A stretch of DNA of 64,000 nt from Actinomadura terrae (GTDB taxonomy: Bacteria; Actinomycetota; Actinomycetes; Streptosporangiales; Streptosporangiaceae): contig NZ_JAICDG010000008.1 of NCBI RefSeq assembly GCF_022751215.1, forward strand, positions 303,202 through 367,201, in the 5' to 3' direction. Below the pieces are notes generated by a model. That model saw nothing but the letters and a program-made list of their open reading frames with translations. It was not told the origin of the DNA and did not search any database. Made by a program: the position numbers and the translations under genes. Each line of letters opens with the position of its first letter. Position 1 is the first letter of the stretch. This document shows positions 38,382 through 47,489 of the stretch, one piece after another.

Positions 38382-39574
38382 ACGCGAACGAGATGGACCA
38401 GGTCAGGGGCCTGCTGAGCGAGCCGCCGCTTCCGTCGGGGCAGGCGCGGGCCAAGGCCCTGACGATGCTGGAGGACGAGATGGCGGGCAGGCGCGTCCGG
38501 ACGGAACGGCGGCGTATCGGCTGGCCGGCCGGGCTCGGCGCCGGGCTGGTCGCGGCGGGCGCGGCGGCGGCCGTGGCCATCGCCGTCACTGGCCAGGGCG
38601 GCGGGGCGGGCTCGTCCGGCTCGCCGGAGGCGTCCGGCGGCGTCGATCTGGACAGGCAGGCCGTGCTCGCGGCGGCGGCCAACGCGGAGCGGACGCCGAT
38701 CGGCAGGTACTGGTACACCGACCGGATCGACGGGCAGTCCTACATCGTCCGGCCGAAGACCGGCTCGTACGCCATCGTCGGCGCGGCGAGCGAGTCGTTC
38801 CACTGGGCGGGGATGAAGAAGGGGACCGGCGAGGCGTACTACGGGCGCGACCTCCCGGCCCGGCCGCTGACCGAGGCGGACGAGGCGCTGTGGCGCAGGG
38901 CCGGGTCGCCGTCCAGCTTCCGGGTCTGGTCGAACGACCACTACTACACCTACTCCGCCAAGGTCGCGGGCTGGCGGTCGAGCGGCCCGGAGGTGGGCGT
39001 CAACCCGCGCGGCGGCGGCGAGTTCCTGGGCGAACCGGCGGAGGAGTGGCGGAACCTGCCGAGCGACCCGGCAAAGCTCGCCGAGAGGTTCCTGAGCGAG
39101 AAGGAGGCGAGCCGGGCGGCGGGCATGAAGGGGAAGGCGGAGAAGCTGCGCGACTCGGCGACCGCCTCCAGCGGGATCTGGCGGACGGCCTCGATCCTCG
39201 GCGGCACCCCCGTCCCGCCGAAGGTGCGGGCGGGGCTGATGCGGGCGCTGGCCGGGCACCGGGGCATCCGGGCGATCGGCGAGACGGCCGACCCGCTGGG
39301 CCGCCGGGGCGTCGCGCTGGCCTCCGCCGAGCGCACCGTGACGGTCACCGGCGAGTGGGGCGCGCCGAAGGCCGAGCAGGGGACCTACGCCTCGCGCACG
39401 GCGATCGTCTTCGACGCGAAGACCGGCGGCGTGCTGGCCGTCCAGGACATGCTGACGAAGCCGGGCGGCCCGTACGCGGAGATGAAGCCCGGCTTCATCA
39501 TCAACTACATGGCCGTCCGCTCGACGGGCTGGAGCGACACCAAGCGGCAGCCCCCCGCCGCCCTGCCCTTCTAG
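38378..39574 (+). CDS. CU044_5270-type membrane protein
   Basis: This 398-residue protein has a short cytoplasmic N-terminus (about 48 aa), one membrane segment (WPAGLGAGLVAAGAAAAVAIAV) and a large extracellular part with RYWYTDRIDGQSYIV, EWRNLPSDPAKLAERFL and DMLTKPGGPYAEMKPGFIINYMAVRSTGWSD. The family is found almost always next to ECF sigma factors and may act as sensor/anti-sigma. It overlaps the sigma gene by 4 nt. A paralogue is at 42606. Confidence 0.85.
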   Translation: MNANEMDQVRGLLSEPPLPSGQARAKALTMLEDEMAGRRVRTERRRIGWPAGLGAGLVAAGAAAAVAIAVTGQGGGAGSSGSPEASGGVDLDRQAVLAAAANAERTPIGRYWYTDRIDGQSYIVRPKTGSYAIVGAASESFHWAGMKKGTGEAYYGRDLPARPLTEADEALWRRAGSPSSFRVWSNDHYYTYSAKVAGWRSSGPEVGVNPRGGGEFLGEPAEEWRNLPSDPAKLAERFLSEKEASRAAGMKGKAEKLRDSATASSGIWRTASILGGTPVPPKVRAGLMRALAGHRGIRAIGETADPLGRRGVALASAERTVTVTGEWGAPKAEQGTYASRTAIVFDAKTGGVLAVQDMLTKPGGPYAEMKPGFIINYMAVRSTGWSDTKRQPPAALPF

Positions 39575-39603
39575 CCGATCCCCCCATCAGGCCCTTCGCC
39601 CGC

Positions 39604-40320
39604 TCATCGGGCGGAGGGCCTGCGCGTTTCGAGCCCGTCGAGCACGCAGCCGAGGCCGAACGAGAACCGTTCCTCCAGGACGCCGCTGGTCTCCTTCATC
39701 CAGATCTCGCGGATGTGGGTCGCGAGATCGGGATGCTCCACGTCCAGCCGGGCCAGGTACGGGCCGAGGTTCTCCATCCACTCGGCGGCGGTCGTGCCGA
39801 GCTGGTTGCGCTGCCAGCTCGCCTCGCTGCCCGCGGCGCCGATGACGTAGTCCACCACCGCCGACCAGGCGTATTCGAGGTCGACCCCGGTGAAGCCCGC
39901 CGACCCGAACGCGGCGAGCACCTCGGCCAGCACGCGGGTGGCGTTCGGGCCGATCATGGGACGGCTGCCGAACAGCGTGACCGTCCACGGATGCCGGTGG
40001 ATCATCGTGCGCAGGCTGCGCGCGTAGCCGCTCGCCGCCGCGCGCCAGCCGTCCGCGGCGGGGATCTCCACCTCGGCCATGACCCGGTCGAGGGCGAGTT
40101 CGAGCAGCTCGTCCTTGTTCGCCACGTGCCAGTACACCGACGTAGCACCGGAGTTCAGCCGGGTACCGAGCCGCCGCATGCTGAGCCCGTCGAGGCCCTC
40201 GGCGTCGAGCAGGCCGAGCGCCGCGTCGACGATCTGGTCGCGGGTCAGCGTGGGCTGCTCGCGCCGGGTTCGCGGCGGCCGGGTCCAGACGGACGTCGGG
40301 CCCGCCGGTGCCTTGGCCAT
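39604..40320 (-). CDS. TetR-family repressor
   Basis: This 238-residue protein has an N-terminal HTH (TRDQIVDAALGLLDAEGLDGLSMRRLGTRLNSGATSVYWHVANKDEL) and the TetR C-terminal-1 domain layout found in drug-pump repressors. It is divergent from an MFS pump, with a 11-bp perfect inverted repeat in between. It likely represses both genes and is released by the exported compound. Confidence 0.93.
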   Translation of the reverse strand: MAKAPAGPTSVWTRPPRTRREQPTLTRDQIVDAALGLLDAEGLDGLSMRRLGTRLNSGATSVYWHVANKDELLELALDRVMAEVEIPAADGWRAAASGYARSLRTMIHRHPWTVTLFGSRPMIGPNATRVLAEVLAAFGSAGFTGVDLEYAWSAVVDYVIGAAGSEASWQRNQLGTTAAEWMENLGPYLARLDVEHPDLATHIREIWMKETSGVLEERFSFGLGCVLDGLETRRPSAR

Positions 40321-40390
40321 GGCGCCTCCTCCTCGCGGCTCGCGGACGTCTCGTACAGGGTACCGGGACTTGAACAGTGTGCGATGAAGC

Positions 40391-40426
40391 TCGTACAGTG
40401 TGCGGGCCTACTGGAACACTGTACGA
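40391..40426. promoter_or_regulatory. TetR operator in the divergent gap
   Basis: TCGTACAGTGT (40391-40401) and ACACTGTACGA (40416-40426) form a perfect 11-bp inverted repeat. Degenerate half-sites (CGTACAGGGT, GAACAGTGTG) lie at about 40350-40385, suggesting a second weaker site. Confidence 0.85.
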
Positions 40427-40436
40427 GGAGGGATTC

Positions 40437-41933
40437 ATGGACCCGCATCCGAGGCGCTGGCAGATCCTCGGCGTGCTCTGCCTGAGCCTGTTCGCGGTCG
40501 TGGTCGACAACACGATCCTGAACGTCGCGATCCCGTCCCTGCTGGACGACCTGGACGCCACGACGTCCGACGTCCAGTGGGTGATCGACGCCTACGCGCT
40601 GGTCTTCGCGGGCGTGCTGCTCACGGCGGGCAGCCTCGGCGACCGCTACGGCCGCCGCCGCGCGATGCTGATCGGCTTCGCGCTGTTCGGCCTCGGCTCG
40701 CTGCTGGCCGCGTTCGCCGCGAACCCCGCGCAACTCGTCGCGACGCGCGCGCTGATGGGCCTCGGCGGCGCGTTCCTCATGCCGGGCACGATGTCGATCA
40801 TGGCGCAGGTGTTCGGCGAGGACGAGCGGGCCAAGGCGTTCGCGATCTGGGGCGCGACGTCGATGGTCGGCATCGCCGCCGGGCCGACGCTCGGCGGGCT
40901 CCTGCTGGAGCACTTCTGGTGGGGGTCGGTGTTCCTGGTGAACGTGCCGGTCACGGTCGTCGCGGTCGTGGGGCTGCTCGTCCTCGTCCCGGAGTCGCGG
41001 GGGCCGCGCCGCCGTCCGGACGTGCTGGGCGCCGTGCTGTCCACGCTCGGCATGTCGGCGCTGGTGTGGGCGATCATCTCCGGCCCCGAGCACGGCTGGA
41101 CGGGCCCGCGCACGCTCGGCGGGCTCGCCGTCGCGGCCGCCGGGCTCGGCCTGTTCGTGCTGTGGCAGCACCGCAACCCCCAGCCGATGCTCGATCTGCG
41201 GCTGCTGCGGCACCGCCGGTTCTCCGGCGCCGCCGTCGTCATCGCGTTCTTCGGGTTCGCGCTGGCCGGGACGATGTTCGCGCTCACGCAGATGTTCCAG
41301 CTCGTCCTCGGCTACGGGCCGCTCAGGGCGGGCCTCGCGATGCTGCCGGTGGCGGTCTCGGCCGGGCTCGGCAACGGCCTCGGCGCCGCGCTGGAGGCCC
41401 GGATCGGCGGGGCGAGGGCCATCGCCGCCGGTTTCGCGATCGCCTCGGCGGGCTTCGCCGCGCTCGGGCTCGTCGGCCCCGGCGACGGCTTCGGCGTGAT
41501 CGTCGTCGGCCTCGTCGTGTTCGGGTTCGGCGCCGGGCTCGGCACCCCGGCCGCCTACAACACGCTGATGGCCGCCGTCCCGCGCGCGGAGGCCGGGGTC
41601 GGCTCGGCGGTCAACGACGCGGGCCAGGAACTCGGCAACGCGCTCGGCGTCGCCGTGATCGGCAGCATCATCTCCGCCGCGTACCGGGGCGGCCTCCCCG
41701 ATGGCGTGCCCGGCCCGGCGCGGCACTCGCTCGGCGAGGCGCTCGCCCTCGGCGACCCCGGCCTCGCCCGCACGGCGCGGGACGCGTTCGTCCACGCGCA
41801 GGCGGCGGGCTCCTTCACCGCCGCCGCGACGATGCTGGCCGCCGCGATCTTCGCGCTGGTCGTGCTGCGCGAGGGCCGCCCGGCGGACCGTCCGGCGGCG
41901 GACCGGACGCAGGAGACCGTCCCGCACGCGTGA
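40437..41933 (+). CDS. MFS drug-efflux transporter (DHA2 type)
   Basis: This 498-residue 14-TM transporter has VVDNTILNVAIPSLLDDLDA, DAYALVFAGVLLTAGSLGDRYGRRR (motif A) and the late NDAGQELGNALGVAVIGSI. It resembles EmrB/QacA-type pumps. The ATG at 40437 is preceded by GAGGAGGG. It is divergent from its probable TetR repressor and flanked by two ECF/CU044_5270 modules. Confidence 0.93.
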   Translation: MDPHPRRWQILGVLCLSLFAVVVDNTILNVAIPSLLDDLDATTSDVQWVIDAYALVFAGVLLTAGSLGDRYGRRRAMLIGFALFGLGSLLAAFAANPAQLVATRALMGLGGAFLMPGTMSIMAQVFGEDERAKAFAIWGATSMVGIAAGPTLGGLLLEHFWWGSVFLVNVPVTVVAVVGLLVLVPESRGPRRRPDVLGAVLSTLGMSALVWAIISGPEHGWTGPRTLGGLAVAAAGLGLFVLWQHRNPQPMLDLRLLRHRRFSGAAVVIAFFGFALAGTMFALTQMFQLVLGYGPLRAGLAMLPVAVSAGLGNGLGAALEARIGGARAIAAGFAIASAGFAALGLVGPGDGFGVIVVGLVVFGFGAGLGTPAAYNTLMAAVPRAEAGVGSAVNDAGQELGNALGVAVIGSIISAAYRGGLPDGVPGPARHSLGEALALGDPGLARTARDAFVHAQAAGSFTAAATMLAAAIFALVVLREGRPADRPAADRTQETVPHA

Positions 41934-42019
41934 AAGCGATCCGGGGCGGGTGCGGAGTAGAAGATGACACCAACCCCCGGAGGTAGTTTCATGCCCGACC
42001 CCAGCCGAGGGGCCGACGG

Positions 42020-42604
42020 GTGACGGCCCCACCCGAACTCTCCACGCGCGGCAAGGACGACGCGTCGCTGCTCGCCGCGTCCCTCCAGGACGGCGAGAAG
42101 TTCACCGCCCTCTACGACCGGTACTTCCCGGCGGTGTACCGGTACGTCGCGGGACGTCTCGGCCGGGAGGCGGCCGACGACGTCGTCGCCGAGACGTTCC
42201 TGGCCGCCTTCCGCCGCCGCGCCACGTTCGACCCGGCGCGCGGCGCCGTCCGGCCATGGCTGTACGGGATCGCGACGAACCTGATCGCGCAGCACCGGCG
42301 GACCGAGACCCGCCGCTACCAGGCGCTCGCCCGCCTCGGCGCCGAACCCGACCCGGCCGGCCACGAGGACCGCGTCGCGACCTCGGTGACCGCCGAGCGC
42401 CTCCAGCCGCACCTGGCCCGCGCGCTCGCCGGGCTCTCGCGCAAGGAGCGCGACGTCGTCCTGCTCAAGGCGCTCGGCCAGCTCAGCCACGAGGAGATCG
42501 CCGCCGTCCTCGGCATCCCGTACGGGACGGTCGGCTCCCGCCTGAACCGCGCGCGCCGCAGGCTGCGCGCCGACCTGCCCTTCGACGGCACGGAAGGACC
42601 CTGA
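42020..42604 (+). CDS. ECF sigma factor, paralogue of 37713-38381
   Basis: This 194-residue protein starts at GTG and has sigma2 (FTALYDRYFPAVYRYVAGRLG, PWLYGIATNLIAQHRR) and sigma4 (ALAGLSRKERDVVLLKALGQLSHEEIAAVLGIPYGTVGSRLNRARRRL). It matches the sigma at 37713 closely throughout but lacks the Ala-Ser-Asp tract. It is followed after 1 nt by its CU044_5270-type partner. A paralogous regulatory module. Confidence 0.92.
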   Translation: MTAPPELSTRGKDDASLLAASLQDGEKFTALYDRYFPAVYRYVAGRLGREAADDVVAETFLAAFRRRATFDPARGAVRPWLYGIATNLIAQHRRTETRRYQALARLGAEPDPAGHEDRVATSVTAERLQPHLARALAGLSRKERDVVLLKALGQLSHEEIAAVLGIPYGTVGSRLNRARRRLRADLPFDGTEGP

Positions 42605-42605
42605 C

Positions 42606-43673
42606 ATGAACGGCATGGACGGCATGGACGAGTACCAGATGATCGCCACGATGCTGGACGAGCCGCCTTCGGAGGAGTCGGCCGCTGCCGGACGACGCCG
42701 CCTCAGCGAGGAGATCCGTGCGCCGCGCCGCCGTCCCCTCGGGTTGAAGTGGCCGGTCATGGGCCTCGCCGGTGTCGCGGCGGCGGCCGTCGTGGGCGCG
42801 GTGCTGGTGTCCTCGGGCACGTCGCCGCGCGCGCCCGATCCCGTGCAGGCGCGGCCGGTGTCGGCGCGGGAGGTGCTGCTGTCGGCCGCGAGGCAGGCCG
42901 AGTCGTCGCCCGCCACCGGACGCTACTGGCACCGCCGGACGCTCGGCACCACGTCCTTCGAGGTCGGCCCCAAGGGCGGGCGGTACCAGGTGGAGCGGCG
43001 GCGGGTGAGCGAGACCTGGGCGCGCCCGGACGGCCAGGTCTGGATCGCCGACCGCGACGCGGGCACGCGGCCCCGCACCGCCGCCGACAAGGCCGCCTGG
43101 GAGCGCGACGGCAGGCCGACCGCCTGGAAGCGCGGGCCGGGGCTCGGCGGCCGCCTCGCGCTCGCCCCCGGACCGGGCCGAATGATCAAGGTGCAGGGGC
43201 CGAGCTCGTTCACGGTCTGCGACAAGGAGATGTCGTTCGCGCAGGTCCGGGCACTGCCGACCGACCCGGCCGGGCTGCGGGCCGCCGTCCGGAACGCGAT
43301 GCTCCACAACGACGACGGCCCCGTGCCCGCCGAGGCCCAGACCGGGTTCCTCGCGCAGTGCCTCGCCGGGCTGCTCTCCGATGTGCCCGCCCCGCCGAAG
43401 GTGCGCGCCGCCGCCTACCGGGCCCTCGCCGGCATGCCCGGGGTGAAGGCCACCGGCCCCGCCACCGACGGCACCGGACGCGCGGGCGTCGGGATCGTCA
43501 TCCAGGGCCGCGGCGACGCCGGGACCCGCCTGACGATCGACCCGAAGACCTCGTTCGTGCTCGCCGAGGCGCAGGAGCCCGGCAGCGCGGCCCTGCCGGG
43601 CAGGAACCGCACGATGACCTACCTCCAGGTCGGCTGGACCGACGTGGGCCCACGGGTCCCCGCCCTTCCCTGA
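42606..43673 (+). CDS. CU044_5270-type membrane protein, second copy
   Basis: This 355-residue protein starts NGMDGMDEYQMIATMLDEPPSE and has a cytoplasmic part of about 50 aa, one membrane segment (WPVMGLAGVAAAAVVGAVLV) and an extracellular domain with GRYWHRRTLGTTSFEV and VPAPPKVRAAAYRALAGMPGVKATG. It aligns with 38378-39574. It lies immediately after its ECF sigma. Several in-frame ATGs (42606, 42615, 42624) make the start uncertain by a few residues. Confidence 0.85.
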   Translation: MNGMDGMDEYQMIATMLDEPPSEESAAAGRRRLSEEIRAPRRRPLGLKWPVMGLAGVAAAAVVGAVLVSSGTSPRAPDPVQARPVSAREVLLSAARQAESSPATGRYWHRRTLGTTSFEVGPKGGRYQVERRRVSETWARPDGQVWIADRDAGTRPRTAADKAAWERDGRPTAWKRGPGLGGRLALAPGPGRMIKVQGPSSFTVCDKEMSFAQVRALPTDPAGLRAAVRNAMLHNDDGPVPAEAQTGFLAQCLAGLLSDVPAPPKVRAAAYRALAGMPGVKATGPATDGTGRAGVGIVIQGRGDAGTRLTIDPKTSFVLAEAQEPGSAALPGRNRTMTYLQVGWTDVGPRVPALP

Positions 43674-43677
43674 CCGG

Positions 43678-45219
43678 TCAGCCCGTCAGGTCGAGCGGGG
43701 TGGTGCCGGCCTCCGCCAGCGGCAGGCCGAGCGCCGCCCGCTCGGCCAGCCATCCGCTCGGCCGGTACCGCGGGTCGCCGGTGGCCTCGTGCAGCCCGCG
43801 CAGGACGGCGAGCACCCGCGCGGCCCCCACGCTGTCGCCCCACTCCAGCGGCCCGCGCGGGTAGCCGAGGCCGAGCCGGACGCCGGTGTCGATGTCCGCC
43901 GGACGCGCGAGCCGCTGCTCCGCGATGCCGCACCCCACGTTCACCACCGACGCCATGAGCCGCTGGGCGACGCTCGCGGGCGCGTCCCGGACGACGCTCA
44001 CCGCGCGTCCCGTCGCGACGAGGGCGGCGAGGGCGGCGCGTCCCGCGTCCCTGTCGACTCCCGGATGCACGGACACGGTGAGACGGGTGAAGAACCCGCC
44101 GAACGGGTCCACGCCCAGGGTTCGCTCCAGCGGGAGGTCGCGCGCCACGTCCAAGACGCTGCGGCCGAACGGCGCCACCAGCACGATCGCCTCGCCGGAC
44201 GGCTCGTCCCCCGCTTCCACCTGCACGCCGCCCTCGGACAGGAGCGCGCCCAGCCCTTCCCTTACGCCGGGCTCCTCGTCGTGGATCCAGACCGGACGCG
44301 GTGCCACGTCCGGTGCCGAAACCTCCTGCGGCTCCTGCTTGGCGCCGTCCACGTACTTGTAGAAGCCCTCACCCGTCTTGCGTCCGAGAAGGCCCGCCTC
44401 CATGCGCGCCCGCGCGATCCGGGACGGACGGAACCGCGGCTCGGTGTAGAAGCCCGTCCAGATGCCCTCCATGACGGGGTGCGACACGTCCAGGCCGGTG
44501 AGGTCGAGCAGCTCGCACGGGCCCATCCGCAGGCCGAGGACGTCCCGCGCGATCCGGTCGATGTCCACCGGCTCCGCCGCGCCCTCCGACAGGATCTGCA
44601 ACGCCTCGGTCACCAGCCCGCGCCCGGCGTGGTTGACCAGGAAGCCGGGCGCGTCCGGCGCGAGCACCGGTTCGTGCCCGAGGCGCCGGACGAGGTCGGC
44701 GAGCGCGTCCGGCACCCACCCGGCCGTCCGCGCGCCGGGGACCACCTCGACCAGCCGCATCAGCGGAACCGGGTTGAAGAAGTGCAGCCCCGCCAGCCGG
44801 GACGGGTCCGCGAGCGCCGCGCCGATCGCCGTCACCGGCAGCGAACTGGTGTTCGTCGCGAAGACCGTGTGCTCGGGGGCCACCTTCTCCAGCGCCGCGA
44901 ACAGCTCCCGCTTGGCCGCCAGGTCCTCCTTCACGGCCTCCACCACGAGGTCGCAGTTCTGGAGCGGCGTCAGCGGCTCCCCGACCGGCCGCAGCCGCGC
45001 CTTGGCCGCCTCCGCTCCGGCGGCGTCCATCCGTCCCTTCGCCGCGAGCCGGTCGAACATCGCGCCGATGTCCTCGACCGCCTCGGTGACCGCCTCCAGG
45101 CGCGCGTCGGCCAGCTCCACCGTGAGCCCGCCCGCCGCCGCCCACTGCGCGATCCCGCGTCCCATCGCCCCGGTCCCGATCACCCGGATCGCCGTCGCCC
45201 GTCGTGCCCACTGCTCCAA
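43678..45219 (-). CDS. 3-hydroxyacyl-CoA dehydrogenase
   Basis: This 513-residue enzyme has the NAD-binding RVIGTGAMGRGIAQWAA, VEAVKEDLAAKRELF, FATNTSSLPVTAIG, LHFFNPVPLMRLVEVV and GFLVNHAGRGLVTEAL. These are the core dehydrogenase motifs. A second, weaker C-terminal HAD-like domain follows (RLMASVVNVGCGIAEQRLA, GLGYPRGPLEWGD). It oxidises 3-hydroxyacyl-CoA in beta-oxidation. The start chosen is the TTG at 45219, with GAGGAGG five bases upstream. It is divergent from the thiolase. Confidence 0.92.
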   Translation of the reverse strand: MEQWARRATAIRVIGTGAMGRGIAQWAAAGGLTVELADARLEAVTEAVEDIGAMFDRLAAKGRMDAAGAEAAKARLRPVGEPLTPLQNCDLVVEAVKEDLAAKRELFAALEKVAPEHTVFATNTSSLPVTAIGAALADPSRLAGLHFFNPVPLMRLVEVVPGARTAGWVPDALADLVRRLGHEPVLAPDAPGFLVNHAGRGLVTEALQILSEGAAEPVDIDRIARDVLGLRMGPCELLDLTGLDVSHPVMEGIWTGFYTEPRFRPSRIARARMEAGLLGRKTGEGFYKYVDGAKQEPQEVSAPDVAPRPVWIHDEEPGVREGLGALLSEGGVQVEAGDEPSGEAIVLVAPFGRSVLDVARDLPLERTLGVDPFGGFFTRLTVSVHPGVDRDAGRAALAALVATGRAVSVVRDAPASVAQRLMASVVNVGCGIAEQRLARPADIDTGVRLGLGYPRGPLEWGDSVGAARVLAVLRGLHEATGDPRYRPSGWLAERAALGLPLAEAGTTPLDLTG

Positions 45220-45345
45220 AGCCGCCTCCTCGATCGTCTGCGTATTCAACAGGAGTCCGCTTGGCGGAAACCCGCCCGCGAGTTCCGGACGGCCACGTCG
45301 TAGCCTGCCAAGTACCCGCCAAACCCGGAGAAAGAGGAGCACACC

Positions 45346-46554
45346 ATGCGCGACGCGGTGATCTGCGAGCCGCTGCGTACCCCGATCGGCCGGTTCGGCG
45401 GGGTGTTCAAGACCGTCCAGCCGACCGAGCTCGCGGCCACCGTCATCAGGGCGCTGGTCGAGCGCACCGGCCTGCCCGGCGCCGCGGTCGACGAGGTCGT
45501 CCTCGGCCACTGCTACCCGACCTCCGACGCGCCCGCCATCGGACGCGTCGCCGCGCTCGACGCCGGGCTCCCGGTCGAGGTCGGCGGGATCCAGATCGAC
45601 CGGCGCTGCGGGTCCGGGCTCCAGGCCGTCCTCTACGCCGCGATGCAGATCCAGACCGGCGTCAGCGACGTGATCATCGCGGGCGGCGCCGAGAGCATGA
45701 GCAACGCGCCCTTCTACACGACCGAGGCGCGCTGGGGCATCCGCGGCACCGGCCTCAACCTGCACGACTCGCTCGCGCGCGGCCGCGTCACCGCGGGCGG
45801 CGCGAACCACCCCGTCCCGGGCGGGATGCTGGAGACCGCCGAGAACCTGCGCCGCGAGTACGGCATCGGACGCGAGGAGCAGGACGAGCTGGCGGTCCGC
45901 TCGCACCAGCGCGCCGTGGCCGCGCAGCGCTCCGGCGTCTTCGCGGAGGAGATCGTCCCGGTGACCGTCCGGTCGCGCAAGGGCGACACGGTCGTGGACA
46001 CCGACGAGCACCCGCGTCCCGACACGACGATGGAGGGGCTCGCGCGGCTGCGTCCCGTCCTCGGCAAGAGCGACGACGCCGCCACGGTCACCGCGGGCAA
46101 CTCCAGCGGCCAGAACGACGCCGCCGCCGCGTGCGTCGTCACGACCCCCGAGCGCGCCGCCGAGCTCGGGCTGCGGCCGCTCGTCCGGCTGGTCTCGTGG
46201 GCGCGCGCGGGCGTGCCGCCGCGCACGATGGGCATCGGGCCCGTCCCGGCCACGGCCAAGGCGCTGGACGCCGCCGGGATCGGCCTCGCCGACCTCGACC
46301 TGATCGAGCTGAACGAGGCGTTCGCCGCGCAGGTGCTCGCGGTCACCCGCGAATGGGACCTCAAGGACGCCGACTGGGACCGCCTCAACGTCCACGGCTC
46401 CGGTATCTCCCTCGGCCACCCCGTCGGCGCGACCGGCGCCCGCATCCTCGCGACGCTCGCCCGCGAGATGCACCGCCGCGAGGCCCGCTACGGCCTGGAG
46501 ACCATGTGCATCGGCGGCGGCCAGGGCCTCGCGGCGGTGTTCGAGAAGATCTGA
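45346..46554 (+). CDS. Acetyl-CoA C-acyltransferase (thiolase)
   Basis: This 402-residue thiolase has the nucleophile in QIDRRCGSGLQAVLYAAMQI, AGGAESMSNAP, NEAFAAQVLAV, NVHGSGISLGHPVGATGARI and CIGGGQGLAAVFEKI. All catalytic residues are present (Cys, two His, second Cys). It cleaves 3-ketoacyl-CoA in the last step of beta-oxidation and fits with the divergent 3-hydroxyacyl-CoA dehydrogenase. An AAAGAGGAG site precedes the ATG. Confidence 0.95.
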   Translation: MRDAVICEPLRTPIGRFGGVFKTVQPTELAATVIRALVERTGLPGAAVDEVVLGHCYPTSDAPAIGRVAALDAGLPVEVGGIQIDRRCGSGLQAVLYAAMQIQTGVSDVIIAGGAESMSNAPFYTTEARWGIRGTGLNLHDSLARGRVTAGGANHPVPGGMLETAENLRREYGIGREEQDELAVRSHQRAVAAQRSGVFAEEIVPVTVRSRKGDTVVDTDEHPRPDTTMEGLARLRPVLGKSDDAATVTAGNSSGQNDAAAACVVTTPERAAELGLRPLVRLVSWARAGVPPRTMGIGPVPATAKALDAAGIGLADLDLIELNEAFAAQVLAVTREWDLKDADWDRLNVHGSGISLGHPVGATGARILATLAREMHRREARYGLETMCIGGGQGLAAVFEKI

Positions 46555-46578
46555 TGTTCAAGCGGGTGTGATCGAACG

Positions 46579-47193
46579 TCAGGCGGGCGGCGTCCAGGAC
46601 GGGTCGCGCCCGGTCATGGCGAGCATCCGGTCGAGGGGCCCGGCGCCCTCGGGGGCGTCCTTGGCGGCGCCGAACAGCCCCTCGACGGGGGCGCCGCCGC
46701 TGTCCCGGACGGCCGCGCCGACGAAGTTCAGGCACTGCTCGACCTCGTCGTCGGCGACGTCGTAGGGGACGCCGAGCGCGCGGGCGACGTCCCAGCCGTG
46801 CACGACCAGCTCGTTCAGCGCGACGCTGCCGGCGACGGAGGCGGGCAGGTCCACGCCGCCCGCGCGGGTCATGCCCTCCCACGCGGCCGGGTCGCCCCAC
46901 GCGGCGGCGAGCGCGTCGAGCTGCTCGGGGATGCGCTCGCGCCAGCCCTCCGGGAGGTTGGACGCGTCACCGGACGGCGGGGCGGACTTCTCGGCCGGCC
47001 ACGCCTTCGCCGCCGTCCAGGCGAGGCCGACCGACAGCCCGTTCACGTGGTCGATCAGGTCGCCCAGCGTGTAGTTCTCGCACGGCGTCGCGGCGGCGAG
47101 CGCCGAGTCGGGGGCGCCGGCGATCAGGCGGCCGAGCCGCCGCGCCGCCGGGACCAGGTCGGGGGTCGCGGTCTTGCCGGTATCTGTGCTCAC
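46579..47193 (-). CDS. TIGR03086/maleylpyruvate-isomerase-fold metal-binding protein
   Basis: This 204-residue DinB-like protein has ATPCENYTLGDLIDHVNGLSVGLAWTAAKAW and VALNELVVHGWDVARALG. The His residues in DHVNGL and VVHGWD are the metal ligands of the mycothiol-dependent isomerase fold. The start is the GTG at 47193, with AAGGAG at proper spacing. The function is unknown; such proteins are abundant in mycothiol producers. Confidence 0.85.
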   Translation of the reverse strand: MSTDTGKTATPDLVPAARRLGRLIAGAPDSALAAATPCENYTLGDLIDHVNGLSVGLAWTAAKAWPAEKSAPPSGDASNLPEGWRERIPEQLDALAAAWGDPAAWEGMTRAGGVDLPASVAGSVALNELVVHGWDVARALGVPYDVADDEVEQCLNFVGAAVRDSGGAPVEGLFGAAKDAPEGAGPLDRMLAMTGRDPSWTPPA

Positions 47194-47398
47194 AGGGCGC
47201 TCCTTGATTAGTCCTCGCTCATACAGACTCCATGATCGGACGATTCTCATCGCCGTCACGCATCTCTATGGTGTGGGGATGACGCGAGCATCGGCAGCGG
47301 ATCACGCTGGCCGGGAGCGGTCGACCGCTGACCTGGGCAGCGGCCGGGCGCCGACCCGGAAAGCGGTCGAGCGTTGACCTGCGGAGCGGCGCGTAAGC

Positions 47399-47413
47399 TA
47401 CTACCGAGTAGTA
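47399..47413. promoter_or_regulatory. Palindromic operator upstream of the EtfD-like gene
   Basis: TACTACCGAGTAGTA is a perfect 6-bp dyad with a 3-bp centre, 77 nt before the ATG at 47490. It looks like a TetR-family site; fatty-acid regulators of this type are common upstream of beta-oxidation genes. The rest of the gap 47194-47489 shows no gene. Confidence 0.55.
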
Positions 47414-47489
47414 TTCGGCCCCCGAATGAGACGCGGTCCGCGGCGAGTCCTACGCTGACTGCCATCGCCCGTAGCAGGAGGACGGAACC

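Noticed and set aside
43678..46473. Long extension of the 3-hydroxyacyl-CoA dehydrogenase frame up to 46473
   Set aside because: The extra residues are opposite the thiolase gene and lack any domain; a TTG with GAGGAGG at 45219 fits the family start.
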